In this document: piece by piece, positions 51,110 to 59,907 of the stretch
How positions within the stretch are numbered: the first letter of the stretch is position 1
Layout: each line of letters starts with the position of its first letter
NCBI GenBank assembly: GCA_964415795.1
Contig: CAYQBN010000005.1
Span: forward strand, 1-64,000
Length of the DNA stretch: 64,000 bases
Source: CALITV01 sp964415795
GTDB lineage: Bacteria > UBP6 > UBA1177 > JAKLFG01
Direction of reading: 5' to 3'
Notes under the pieces: model-generated
Database searches by the model: none
What the model was told of the DNA's origin: nothing
The model's input: the letters and a program-made list of their open reading frames with translations, nothing else
Translations under genes and position numbers: made by a program

Positions 51110-52317
51110 CGGTCAGCGCTCTCCTTGCCGCCGTCTCGACACGGCACAGGCGTCTCACCATCCGCAAACCGAAGCACGAATGGGGCATGAACATCGAAGA
51201 AGGCACGGCGTTTGACCACGCGACCGTTCTGGCGAACAACGACGAAACCCCGTTCAAGCGGCGCGATCGGGTTGTACTTCTCAAACAAAAGATGGTCCTT
51301 CGCTACCCGTTGTTCATCGCGGCGAATGACCGCCGTCACCCTCTTTTCCAGAAGCGCCGTTAGGCCGACGAGACGGCTCATCAAGCGTTGGATCCACTCG
51401 GTCGGACGCGGAATGGCCAGCATAAGGTGGTCGAGGCGCATATACTTTTCCCGGAGAAGCCGCTCGACCGCAGTCTCCATATCGGCACAGAATGTCCCTG
51501 CCCGCTCGACGAGGTCCTCGACAGGCGTGGTGCACAACACCGCCGCCGCCGAGGGTGTCGAGACCGAGTAACTCGCCGCAAGATCCAGTATCGTCTTGTC
51601 TATCTCGTGCCCCACCGCCGCGACGACCGGGACCGGACAAGCGATGACCGCGAGTGCCAGCCCTTCTCCGTTGAAGGGGCGGAGATCCTCTTTCGCGCCG
51701 CCGCCGCGACCGACGATGATCGCATCAATATCGGGAAGAGCACCAAGCGTCTCGACTCCCTGCACGAGCGTTCCTTCGGCCTCCTCCCCCTGCACCAGCG
51801 CCGGGTATAAGGTGATGCGAAGAGGCGGATAACGGTCTCTCCCGACACGGATGATGTCTTGTATCGCCGCGCCGCCGGGCGCAGTGACCACACCGATGTG
51901 CTCGACGATCGGAGGCAGCTTCTTCTTGTGCACCTCGTCGAAGACACCCATGTTGAACAGTTTCTCTTTGAGCGCCTTGAGACGGAGCGCCTCTTTTCCC
52001 TCACCCGCCGGCAGAAAGAAGCTGACGACGAGCGACACCTCGGTACGCGGCTCATAGAGCGAAAGTCTTCCCCAAACGAGATATTCGGCATCCTCCGCCA
52101 ACGACCGCTCGGCAAGTGCCTTCGTCCCTCGGAAGAGGACGCAACGCACCTGTGATTCCTCATCTTTGAGCGTAAAGTAGGTATGGCCGGAAAGGGCGGT
52201 GCGAATGTTCGTCGCCTCGCCACGCACGACGACGACGCCAAACTGTGCTTCAACAGACATCCGAAGCGCGCGAGCGAGTTCCGTGACGGTGAAGATGCGC
52301 TCGCCGTCCATATTCAT
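51106..52317 (-). CDS. xseA: Exodeoxyribonuclease VII large subunit
   Basis: This subunit of a single-strand-specific exonuclease in repair has 403 residues. It has an N-terminal OB fold (about 8-105: VRGEATNIRTALSGHTYFTL) and the catalytic part with HIGVVTAPGGAAIQDII, DAIIVGRGGGAKEDLRPFN, VGHEIDKTILDLAA and TPSAAA. The partner xseB is not adjacent. The ATG overlaps the upstream TGA by ATGA; a second in-frame ATG lies two codons on. The TAG shares CTAG with the convergent diguanylate cyclase gene. Confidence 0.95.
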   Translation of the reverse strand: MNMDGERIFTVTELARALRMSVEAQFGVVVVRGEATNIRTALSGHTYFTLKDEESQVRCVLFRGTKALAERSLAEDAEYLVWGRLSLYEPRTEVSLVVSFFLPAGEGKEALRLKALKEKLFNMGVFDEVHKKKLPPIVEHIGVVTAPGGAAIQDIIRVGRDRYPPLRITLYPALVQGEEAEGTLVQGVETLGALPDIDAIIVGRGGGAKEDLRPFNGEGLALAVIACPVPVVAAVGHEIDKTILDLAASYSVSTPSAAAVLCTTPVEDLVERAGTFCADMETAVERLLREKYMRLDHLMLAIPRPTEWIQRLMSRLVGLTALLEKRVTAVIRRDEQRVAKDHLLFEKYNPIAPLERGFVVVRQNGRVVKRRAFFDVHAPFVLRFADGETPVPCRDGGKESADR

Positions 52318-53516
52318 ATCATCCGCTTTTTTGCCATGTTGCGGATGAGCGGTGAAACATTCTTATTGTCCGCGACCTTCTTGAGATCGGCGCGGCGAAG
52401 CACCTCGACATAGCGCATCGCCAATTTCACCGGCGTTTTAGGATTCATAGTCAGTGCGAACTTTACCTGATAGTGCTTTGAAAGAATGCGACTGTTCGCG
52501 ATGTGTTCGACGACATCCTGCGCGGTCATCGGATTGCCGGCAAGTGCGGCGATCTCCATGGCCGTAATGCCTCCGTTCGAGAGCACCGCCATAGCCACGA
52601 GACGGCGCGGGTCCTTGATGAGGATCCGACGCACTTCGATATTGCCCACCGTCGCCAGCTTCACGAGCTTCGGCATGGTGAGTTTCGATATGATCTCCGA
52701 GATCTTTTGGCGCGCCTCGATCGCCTCTTCCCGACTTAGACCTTCGAATGCCGTGTCGCTCAGCATGAAATCGGGGACATCGAGCTCGACGGCGTCGAGG
52801 TCAACGATCTCGTCTTCTTCGGTGACGACCCCCTTATCGGTATCGAAGAGCGCGCCGCCCACATCGACCTGCTGACCTTCCTCGACGACCTTCTCGTTCT
52901 CAAGGTCGACCCCTTCCGCCCCTCCTTCTTCGAGGAGCGTATCCACGCCCGCGATGAGGATACGGCCCGCGGCCTTGTCGCCAGAGGAAGCCGCGGGAGG
53001 GACCGGTTCAATGGGGGTTGTCGGCTCGCTGAAGGCCGCGAGGTCCTTTTCGGTAATCCATCCGAGCTGTTCACGGTACTGCCCCGCAAGAGCCTTGCCG
53101 ATAGAGTTGAGGAACCGGATCGTCTCTTCGCGGAACTTGTATGAAAGCACGAGGAAACTTTTGTTCGAAACGAGTACTCTCCAAAGCTCCTCCTGCGGAC
53201 GCATCCATAACTCGGTGACAAGCGACCACGTCACATGACGCGACGCCATAAGCCGCGCGATAAGACCGGGGTGCGGATCGGCGGCACAGTAACGCATCGC
53301 CGCGCGGATCGTCGGGGCCAGCGCAGCGGGGCTCACCCGACGCATGAGGTCAGAGGGAGGAATTTTTCTCAGCTCGGCGAACGCCGCGTCCCGTACCTCC
53401 GCATCGGCATCCTCGGAAAAGGCTATTACCGCGTCGATATAATCGTCTCGTGTCAGGGGAATAAGCTGATTCAGTATTGCCTTTTTCTGAGCACTGGTTA
53501 CGGCGCTACGCCACAC
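52314..53516 (-). CDS. HEAT-like repeat protein of unknown function, 400 aa
   Basis: The first about 200 residues form helical repeats (TRDDYIDAVIAFSEDADAEV, ASRHVTWSLVTELWM). A central acidic, Pro-rich linker (about 210-290) leads to a second helical block with NIEVRRILIKDPRRLVAMAV and MNPKTPVKLAMRYV. This architecture is one I associate with uncharacterised proteins of Myxococcota and Desulfuromonadia. The start GTG at 53516 follows GGGGGAGAGAC just after the coaX stop; a longer frame upstream runs through coaX. It is coupled to xseA by ATGA. Protein-protein scaffolding is only a guess. Confidence 0.8.
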   Translation of the reverse strand: MWRSAVTSAQKKAILNQLIPLTRDDYIDAVIAFSEDADAEVRDAAFAELRKIPPSDLMRRVSPAALAPTIRAAMRYCAADPHPGLIARLMASRHVTWSLVTELWMRPQEELWRVLVSNKSFLVLSYKFREETIRFLNSIGKALAGQYREQLGWITEKDLAAFSEPTTPIEPVPPAASSGDKAAGRILIAGVDTLLEEGGAEGVDLENEKVVEEGQQVDVGGALFDTDKGVVTEEDEIVDLDAVELDVPDFMLSDTAFEGLSREEAIEARQKISEIISKLTMPKLVKLATVGNIEVRRILIKDPRRLVAMAVLSNGGITAMEIAALAGNPMTAQDVVEHIANSRILSKHYQVKFALTMNPKTPVKLAMRYVEVLRRADLKKVADNKNVSPLIRNMAKKRMI

Positions 53517-53529
53517 GTCTCTCCCCCTT

Positions 53530-54291
53530 TCAGTTCCGTTTCGCGATGAGAAGGATCCCACGGAGAGTGAGATCACGATCGTACTCTTCGATATGGCGCG
53601 ATATCTGCGAGAGACTCCCGGCAAGGCCGCCGGTCGCAATGACCCGCGGTGAAAAATCAAGCCCCGCCCTGATCTCTTCGACGACCCGATCGACCATACC
53701 GGCGAAACCATAATAGATGCCGCTTTGGATACCGGTCGTCGTCGAACGACCGATCGGCGACGAAGGCCTTTCCAACGCGATACGAGGCAGTTTCGCGGTG
53801 CGCGCCGAAAGTGCCTCGAGCGCGATGAGAATGCCCGGCATGATCGCGCCGCCGAGATAGCGCCGGTCGGGCGAGACGACATCCACGGTGATCGCGGTTC
53901 CCGAGTCCACGACTATCGCTCCCTGAGGGAACCGTTCGATCGCGGCAACCGCATTCACGATGCGATCGGCCCCTACTTCAGAGGGGTTATCTAACGCAAG
54001 AACGAGTCCGGTAACGGTCCTCGCCGTGATGAAAAGAGGCTCTCTGCTAAAGTATTCACGGGAAAAACGCTCCCATGCATGGTCCCACACCGGAACGACC
54101 GAACTGACGACGACCTTCTTTATCTCGGCGCGTTCTATCCCAGCAACCGTCATAAGTACATGCAGTTTCGCAGTGAGATCGTCGAAGGTGGCGTTACGGT
54201 CGGTCTCGATGCGCCACCGCGCCACGAGAACATCATCGCGCCACATGCCAATGACGGTATTCGTATTGCCGATGTCCACACAGAAGAACAT
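53530..54291 (-). CDS. coaX: Type III pantothenate kinase
   Basis: CoaX performs the first step of coenzyme A synthesis. The 253-residue ASKHA-fold protein has the phosphate loop CVDIGNTNTVIGMW, the NPSEVGADRIVNAVAA segment and DSGTAITVDVVSPDRRYLGG, all characteristic of type III, which is insensitive to CoA feedback. GAGAGGGA precedes the ATG at 54291. It heads coaX-HEAT protein-xseA. Confidence 0.96.
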   Translation of the reverse strand: MFFCVDIGNTNTVIGMWRDDVLVARWRIETDRNATFDDLTAKLHVLMTVAGIERAEIKKVVVSSVVPVWDHAWERFSREYFSREPLFITARTVTGLVLALDNPSEVGADRIVNAVAAIERFPQGAIVVDSGTAITVDVVSPDRRYLGGAIMPGILIALEALSARTAKLPRIALERPSSPIGRSTTTGIQSGIYYGFAGMVDRVVEEIRAGLDFSPRVIATGGLAGSLSQISRHIEEYDRDLTLRGILLIAKRN

Positions 54292-54318
54292 GAAATCCCT
54301 CTCAGAACCGGTCGAACG

Positions 54319-54346
54319 ACTATACCCTATGACGGACAAAAGGCAA
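54319..54346 (-). promoter_or_regulatory. Candidate promoter for coaX-HEAT-xseA
   Basis: On the minus strand TTGCCT, a 16 bp spacer and TATAGT, 27 bases before the coaX ATG. Confidence 0.5.
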
Positions 54347-54350
54347 GCCC

Positions 54351-54378
54351 TTGACGATGCCTTCTCCCTGACGATACT
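54351..54378 (+). promoter_or_regulatory. Candidate promoter for the aminotransferase
   Basis: TTGACG, a 16 bp spacer and GATACT. A transcript from here starts near 54385, too late for the ATG at 54384 and so supporting the start at 54408. Confidence 0.35.
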
Positions 54379-54407
54379 GACGAATGTCACAAGTCAAGGA
54401 GATCACC

Positions 54408-55565
54408 ATGTCGCGCTACCACCGTCCCACCGGATCGCTCATCAGTTACATGTCGGACAAAGTCAAGTCGGGCGGCGGCATCAACCTCGCGCAAGGATTG
54501 CCCGGCTTCGCGCCGCCGCCGGAACTGACCGATATCTTGAAAGAACTTTCCGATCAGCCGGTCCACCAGTATGCCCCCGGGAGCGGCGACAACGATCTGC
54601 GCGATATCCTGCCGACGCTCTTTCCCGGCGGTCCGGTGCGCGACCAGTTCATCGTGACGAACGGCGCGACCGAGGCGATCACGCTGGCCTATCTCTACCT
54701 TAGCCGCCGTGAGGCGCGTCCCTTTTCGGCGCTCGCCTTCGAACCGGTCTATGAAAGTTACCGCAACTTGCCGCAGATATTCGGGAACCGATTCGTGTCG
54801 CTTGACATCGGGGATGGGTTTTTCGCCCACGAGTCGGCATTCCGGCGAACGGTCCGCGACGAAGGGGTGAAGATCGTCTTTGTCGCTTCGCCGGGCAACC
54901 CACTCGGCCGCGTCTGGCGACGTACCGAACTCGAACGGCTAGCGGCGCTGAGCGACGAACTCGACTTCTCGCTCATTATCGATGGGGTTTATCGGGAGAT
55001 CTATTTCGGCGAAAAGCCGTGGCTACCGACCGACCGCATCTCGCCGCGCCTGTTCTACGCCGATTCGTTCTCCAAGACGCTTTCGATAACGGGATGGCGC
55101 ATCGGATTCCTTGCGGCGCACCCGTCGCATTTGGCGGCCATCCGCACCATCCACGACTACACCGGACTTTCGTCACCGTCGGTGCTCCAAAAAGCGATCG
55201 CGCGCTATTTGGCGGCGCATGACAACGGAAAGGAATATCTCATGGCATTGCGCCGTATGGTGAAGACATCGTTCACAACACTCGAGAAGATGCTCTCAAG
55301 GCTTGGGTTCCGCATACCGCCTATCGACGGTGGCTATTTCATTTGGGCTGAGCTGCCTAACGGTTCTGATGACGGCCTCGTCTTCGCCGAAGAACTGTAC
55401 GAGAAAGAAAAGGTTGCTGTCGTTCCCGGCATCCACTTTTCCGATGCAGGCAACCGTTTCGTCCGCTTCAACATTGCGCGTCCGTTAGAGGAGATACAAG
55501 AGGCGGCCCGCCGCATTGAAAGGTTCATGCGCACAAGCCGCCTCCGAGAAAAAGAAACGCGCTAG
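54408..55565 (+). CDS. PLP-dependent aminotransferase, class I/II
   Basis: The 385-residue fold-type I transaminase shows INLAQGLPGFAPPPEL, YAPGSGDNDLR, the PLP-contact region ASPGNPLGRVW and the Schiff-base Lys in YADSFSKTLSITGWRIGF. The pattern is close to methionine or kynurenine aminotransferases (YbdL/KAT type), but the substrate cannot be fixed by eye. AAGGAGATCACC precedes the ATG at 54408, better than the one at 54384. The TAG shares CTAG with the convergent Spy-like gene. Confidence 0.9.
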   Translation: MSRYHRPTGSLISYMSDKVKSGGGINLAQGLPGFAPPPELTDILKELSDQPVHQYAPGSGDNDLRDILPTLFPGGPVRDQFIVTNGATEAITLAYLYLSRREARPFSALAFEPVYESYRNLPQIFGNRFVSLDIGDGFFAHESAFRRTVRDEGVKIVFVASPGNPLGRVWRRTELERLAALSDELDFSLIIDGVYREIYFGEKPWLPTDRISPRLFYADSFSKTLSITGWRIGFLAAHPSHLAAIRTIHDYTGLSSPSVLQKAIARYLAAHDNGKEYLMALRRMVKTSFTTLEKMLSRLGFRIPPIDGGYFIWAELPNGSDDGLVFAEELYEKEKVAVVPGIHFSDAGNRFVRFNIARPLEEIQEAARRIERFMRTSRLREKETR

Positions 55566-56056
55566 TCGTCGTCCTCAGGACCGAGACCACCAAAGCGTTC
55601 CATCATCATTCGCCGCCGCTCCTGCATAAACTCGAGCGCTTTCTTACGTTGCTCGGCGGTCAATTTGAAGAGCAAGTCAAGTTTGAAGTTTTCCATGAGG
55701 AGCATCTGTTCACGGCGCAGGTCAGCAATCTTCTGGACCGATTTCTGCAACTTCGCTCTGTCAGGGTTGCCCTTCTCCATCTCGTTCCTCATCGCAATTT
55801 TCTCTTCCCTGATTTTGAATTGGATGTCGAGCATCTTCTCGTGATTCTCGTGCGCCGCCGCGCGGAATTCGGCCCGCTGAGATTCAGGAACACCGATGGC
55901 TTCGAGCATCTCGTCGTGCATTTTCAAAAGATGAGCCCCCTTGTCGTGCGGTCCAGGACCACCGGGGAAACCGGGTCCTCCTTTTCCATGATGAGGCCCT
56001 TGCGCCAATGCGATGACACTGACAAGCATGACTACAAAAAAAACTAGATTTTTCAT
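55562..56056 (-). CDS. Spy/CpxP-like periplasmic protein
   Basis: The 164-residue secreted protein has a signal peptide (about 1-18, ending in ALAQ), a Gly/His/Pro-rich segment (HHGKGGPGFPGGPGPH) that could bind metal, and a long helical region rich in Met, Glu, Lys and Arg ending LTAEQRKKALEFMQERR. The LT-x-x-Q-like segment and all-helical, Met-rich make-up match Spy/CpxP/ZraP-type chaperones or metal sensors. It is third in an ECF sigma operon, as in metal or envelope stress modules of the CnrYXH/ZraP kind. Confidence 0.8.
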   Translation of the reverse strand: MKNLVFFVVMLVSVIALAQGPHHGKGGPGFPGGPGPHDKGAHLLKMHDEMLEAIGVPESQRAEFRAAAHENHEKMLDIQFKIREEKIAMRNEMEKGNPDRAKLQKSVQKIADLRREQMLLMENFKLDLLFKLTAEQRKKALEFMQERRRMMMERFGGLGPEDDD

Positions 56057-56078
56057 GGCATTGTCCTCCTTATGCCAG

Positions 56079-56333
56079 TTAATAAAGACCTATTTCATCC
56101 ATCACTATGTCGTGCTCAAGGAGCATAACCTCAAGATCCGCTTCACTGAGCGCCGCCAGCTGGTTCGGTTCCGTCTCCTCCTGTTTTATTCCAAACGGCA
56201 CCACGCTGAGAAGCAAAAGGACAACGAAACCGGCGATGCCTGCCGTTATCTGTCGGCGGCGGCGTATTCGCGCACCCCGCGCCTTCACTGTAGCGCAGAT
56301 CCGTTCCCACCGTTCCCGTTCGTCATCACGCAT
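56079..56333 (-). CDS. Putative small anti-sigma factor, 84 aa
   Basis: This is a short single-pass protein: a charged cytosolic N-terminus (about 1-27, rich in Arg and Glu), one helix (about 28-48) and a short periplasmic part with acidic residues. It overlaps the end of the ECF sigma gene by 8 bases, the typical place and topology of a membrane anti-sigma factor. No zinc-binding anti-sigma motif is present, so the call rests on context and topology. Confidence 0.65.
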   Translation of the reverse strand: MRDDERERWERICATVKARGARIRRRRQITAGIAGFVVLLLLSVVPFGIKQEETEPNQLAALSEADLEVMLLEHDIVMDEIGLY

Positions 56334-56877
56334 AGCGCACCTCCCGGCGGCGTGCCGCCTGCTCTTTCAATTGTCTCATCCCTATCGAGAAAAGGTTCCG
56401 CGCCGAGACCTCGGAGATACCGAGGATCTCGCCTATCTCGCGGAACGGAAGTTCGTCAACGATGCGAAGCATGATAACCTGTCGCCGTTTCTCTGGAAGC
56501 GCTTGCACCATCCCCATGAATTCCTCGGCCCGCTGAGCGGCGAGCATTTCATCCTCATGTCCATCACCGGAAACAGGAAGCACCTCTTCGAGTTCCGGCG
56601 ACAATGTTATCTCTTGTCCCCGATCACGGTGCCTTCGAAAATAGTCGGCAATGACATTCACGGCTAGTCGGCGAAGATACCCATTTTGGTTCTCCGCTTT
56701 CAGTACCGCCGGAAGATTCAGGTATATCTTGAGAAATATCTCCTGCAGAAGATCGTCAACCATATCTTCTTTTTGCGCGTACCGCCGCACGATTGCTTCC
56801 ATCATCGGCTGCTTTTCCCAAAAAAGCTCTTCGAATTTTCGGTCACGCTTTCGTCGCGATTCGAACAAGCCAAACAT
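56326..56877 (-). CDS. ECF-type RNA polymerase sigma factor
   Basis: This is a 183-residue extracytoplasmic-function sigma factor. Region 2 includes DMVDDLLQEIFLKIYLNL. Region 4 includes ALPEKRRQVIMLRIVDELPF and REIGEILGISEVSARNL, a clear helix-turn-helix. The ATG at 56877 follows GAGG with 6 bases between; an in-frame GTG at 56889 is less likely. It is followed by an anti-sigma-like gene and a Spy-like gene. A TATAGT box lies about 35 bases upstream, with no matching -35. Confidence 0.93.
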   Translation of the reverse strand: MFGLFESRRKRDRKFEELFWEKQPMMEAIVRRYAQKEDMVDDLLQEIFLKIYLNLPAVLKAENQNGYLRRLAVNVIADYFRRHRDRGQEITLSPELEEVLPVSGDGHEDEMLAAQRAEEFMGMVQALPEKRRQVIMLRIVDELPFREIGEILGISEVSARNLFSIGMRQLKEQAARRREVRYA

Positions 56878-56962
56878 GCCATACCTCACACACTACACCT
56901 ACTATAACGCCTCATCATGGGAAAAAGTAAAAAGATTCACCTTTCCTGAGGAACTCGTCCTG

Positions 56963-58676
56963 CTACATGCGCTCCGGAGCTTCTATACCGAGGAGCATCA
57001 ACCCCTCCTTTATCACCCATGCGGTCCGAAGACAAAGAGCAAGGCGGCTCTGCATGATCGCATCGTCTTCTTTGAGGACCGGTGTTGAATTATAGAAGGT
57101 ATTGAACCGCTGGCCGAGTTCGAAGAGGTAATCGGCGATAAGGTTTGGCTTATATCCTTCTGCTGCCTTGAGAATTGCAGTAGGAAAACCAAGAAGGTGA
57201 ACAGCGAGACGGCGCTCGATAGGAGTCCCCATAATAATATGTGGCGAAGGATCAACGAAACGTCCTTGTTCTTCCGCCTTGCGGGCAATAGAGCGAATCC
57301 GTGCATAGGTATACTGAAGATAGGGGGCGGTGTTGCCATCGAACGAAAGCGCCTTATCCCATTCGAACGAGACAGGAGATATACGATTCTGGCTGAGATC
57401 GGCATACTTGACCGCACCGATGCCTACCATTTCGGCGACTTTCCCCTTTTCCTCTTCAGGCAGATCGGGATTCTTCTCTTCGATGATGCGTCGCGCACGG
57501 CGTACCGCCTCGTTGAGCAGGTCATCGAGCTTTATCACATTTCCTTTTCTCGTTGAGAATGCCTCGTCGCCGAAGCGCATGATGCCGAACCATACATGGT
57601 CGAGCGGTTCGTTCCATCCAAGCATCCGGGCAATGCGAAATATCTGTTTGAAGTGCGGCTGTTGTCGCTCGTCGGTGACATAGATCACCCGATTAAGGCG
57701 GTAGTGCTCGCGCCGAAACTTGAGGCAGGCAAGGTCGCTCGTCGCATAGAGAAACGCACCGTCTTGTTTGCGCACGATACAGGGATGCAACCCTTCCTTC
57801 TCATCGAAGAAGACGCAAAGCGCCCCGTCCGACTCCTTCGCCAACCCTCTTTCGACGAGAAGAGAGATTATATCTGGCATCCGGTCGTGGTAGAACGACT
57901 CACCATATGCGGTGTCGAAACGGATACCGAGCCGCGTATAGATGCGATCGTACTCCGCCATCGAGAGACGAATGAACTCCTGCCACAGTTTGCGGTTTTC
58001 TGGATCACCATCCTGCAGTTTCTTCAGCTCGGCGCGGGCCTCTTCCTCAAGCGAAGGATCGCTTTCCGCCGCCTGTGCGAAAAGCACATAAAGTCGCTCA
58101 AGTTCTCCGATAGCATCTTTTTCGTATGCTTCGCGATTGAGCCAGCGACGATAAGCGACGATAAGTTTTCCGAACTGAGTACCCCAATCCCCCAGATGGT
58201 TGTCCCCGATCACCTGATACCCCAGCCACCGGTAGATACGAACGAGGCTGTCCCCAAGCACCGTTGAGCGAAGATGGCCGATATGCATCGGCTTTGCGAT
58301 NNNNNNNNNNAGACGAGAAATCTATGACCACCGTTCCAACGCGGTCAAGGAACGAGAAATCATACTCTTCGCGACCGATCTTCGCCACCTCAGCGGCGAT
58401 GAAGTCGTTCGAGAGCGTCAGGTTGATGAAGCCGGGGCCGGCAATCGAGAGAACCTTTACTTCAGGAAAAGATGCTCCATCGACAATCTGATTAGAGACA
58501 GCTAACGGTTTCATTCCTAGTGTCTGTGAGGCTGACATCGCGAAGTTGGTCTGATAGTCGCCGAACTGTTCGTCGCCAGTTCTCACCACGAAAAGTTTGT
58601 CAAGCGGTGCTGACGGAAGCACCTTCTGTGTTGCCGCGGCGAGCTTTTCCTCGAGTTGTTTCTCGATGATCTTCAT
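56963..58676 (-). CDS. argS: Arginyl-tRNA synthetase, interrupted by an assembly gap
   Basis: This class I synthetase charges tRNA-Arg. The N-terminal add-1 domain starts MKIIEKQLEEKLAAATQ. The sequence breaks after VVIDFSS at a run of 10 Ns and resumes with IAKPMHIGHLRST. The family's usual SSPNIAKPMHIGHLRST implies just two missing codons, Pro-Asn, so the real gap is probably 6 bases, giving about 569 residues in one frame. FSTRKGNVIKL replaces a canonical KMSKS, as in many ArgRS, and the end has the DALR-type helical domain. GAGAGGAAC precedes the ATG. The frame break is an assembly artefact. Confidence 0.95.
58301..58310. other. Assembly gap (10 Ns) inside argS
   Basis: Ten undetermined bases. 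Flanking codons indicate a true length divisible by three, most likely six. The N run is a placeholder. Confidence 0.9.
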
Positions 58677-58702
58677 TGTTCCTCTCCGGGTCGTCTGCCG
58701 CT

Positions 58703-58731
58703 CCTATAGCACAATCGGCGCCGTTTGTGAA
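58703..58731 (-). promoter_or_regulatory. Candidate promoter for argS
   Basis: On the minus strand TTCACA, a 17 bp spacer and TATAGG (preceded by TGC), 26 bases before the argS ATG. A palindrome covers its -35. Confidence 0.45.
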
Positions 58732-58736
58732 CAAAC
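58723..58736. promoter_or_regulatory. 14-bp palindrome overlapping the argS -35
   Basis: GTTTGT-GA-ACAAAC: 6-bp perfect arms with 2 bp between, lying on the -35 of argS and 22 bases from the divergent tRNA promoter. It could be an operator; no regulator is known. Confidence 0.4.
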
Positions 58737-58757
58737 TTCGTCGCGGCGACAAAAACC

Positions 58758-58785
58758 TTGACTCCTTCGCGGTGATGGATAGTAT
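58758..58785 (+). promoter_or_regulatory. Candidate promoter for tRNA-Phe
   Basis: TTGACT, a 16 bp spacer and TAGTAT end 14 bases before the tRNA 5' end. Confidence 0.55.
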
Positions 58786-58799
58786 CGCCTCTTGTCGGT

Positions 58800-58875
58800 G
58801 CCCGGGTAGCTCAGTCGGTAGAGCGAGGGACTGAAAATCCCTGCGTGGGCAGTTCGATTCTGTCCCCGGGCACCA
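58800..58875 (+). tRNA. tRNA-Phe (GAA)
   Basis: A complete 76-nt cloverleaf. The acceptor stem is GCCCGGG with CCCGGGC, then discriminator A and an encoded CCA. The D arm is GCTC-GAGC and the anticodon stem AGGGA-TCCCT. The anticodon GAA is at 58833-58835, with a five-base variable loop and a T arm around TTCGATT. An RNA T-run follows after 58880. A single gene, transcribed divergently from argS. Confidence 0.97.
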
Positions 58876-58901
58876 CTTCTTTTTTTCTCCCCCACAGACG
58901 A

Positions 58902-59897
58902 CTACCGAGAAAGAACTCGAGGGATGCGACCTTCAAGCATCATAAGATCAACAAGCACGATCGCCGCTGCCGCCTCGACGATCGGCGGAAGGCGCAAGGC
59001 AAAGCAGGTGTCGTGACGACCTTCGATCACGATCTCGGTCTTCCTTCCTGTTTCGATGTTGACGGTATGCTGAGGCAGTCGGATGCTCGGCGTCGGTCGC
59101 ACGGCAACCCGAAAAACTACCGGGTTCCCGTTCGTAATGCCTCCGTTAATGCCACCAGCGTTGTTGGTCGCGGTTCGTCCATTCTTGTCGAGCATCGGAT
59201 CGTTCATTTCAGAGCCTTTCATCCTCGCCGCAGCGAACCCGGCACCGAACTCAACCCCTTTGATGCCCGGTATCGCGAAAAGAATGTGGGCGAGCAACGA
59301 CTCGACCGAATCGAAGAACGGCTCCCCCAGACCGGCAGGAAGCCCGGTGATCGTGCATTCGATGACGCCGCCGAGCGAGTCGCCTTTCTTCTGCGCTTCG
59401 AGCAGTTTTTTGACCGGTTCCCCGACCCCCCCCACCTCGACAACGCTCGCTACTATCTCCACCTTTTCGAGGAGCATCTTCGCGACGACACCCGCCGCGA
59501 CCATGCCGAGGGTGATCCGACCCGAGAAATGCCCTCCGCCACGGTAGTCGTTCCATCCGCCTGACTTGATATGCGCGGAGAAATCGGCGTGCCCGGGACG
59601 CGGGGTGTTCTTGAGGGTGAAGTAGTCCTTCGAGCGGATATCGCGATTCTGGAACATGATGGTGAGCGGTGACCCGGTCGTCCGGCCGTCGAAAAGGCCA
59701 CTGAGGAAGATCGGTTCGTCCGCTTCGCGACGCGGAGTGGTGAATTTGCCGTCGCCACGGCGACGGGCAAGGTCTTCGACAAAGTCCTCTTCAGCGAGGT
59801 CAAGCCCGGCGGGACAGCCGTCGATGACGACCCCGACACCGGGTCCGTGCGACTCACCGAATATTGAGACCCGAAAGATTCGTCCGAAACTGTTCAT
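58902..59897 (-). CDS. aroC: Chorismate synthase
   Basis: This is the last step of the shikimate pathway, FMN-dependent. The 331-residue protein has IFGESHGPGVGVVIDGCPAG, RPGHADF and the Gly-rich YRGGGHFSGRITLG, a variant of the more common RSSARET form, then NNAGGINGGITNGNPVVFRV near the FMN site. It is about 20-30 residues shorter than E. coli AroC but keeps the core. The ATG at 59897 is 10 bases after the cvpA stop. Its 3' end faces the tRNA. Confidence 0.95.
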   Translation of the reverse strand: MNSFGRIFRVSIFGESHGPGVGVVIDGCPAGLDLAEEDFVEDLARRRGDGKFTTPRREADEPIFLSGLFDGRTTGSPLTIMFQNRDIRSKDYFTLKNTPRPGHADFSAHIKSGGWNDYRGGGHFSGRITLGMVAAGVVAKMLLEKVEIVASVVEVGGVGEPVKKLLEAQKKGDSLGGVIECTITGLPAGLGEPFFDSVESLLAHILFAIPGIKGVEFGAGFAAARMKGSEMNDPMLDKNGRTATNNAGGINGGITNGNPVVFRVAVRPTPSIRLPQHTVNIETGRKTEIVIEGRHDTCFALRLPPIVEAAAAIVLVDLMMLEGRIPRVLSR

Positions 59898-59907
59898 GAA
59901 CTTCCCT

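Noticed and set aside
58098..58676. Frameshift or pseudogene in argS
   Set aside because: The frame break coincides exactly with the N run, and both sides are well-conserved ArgRS sequence.
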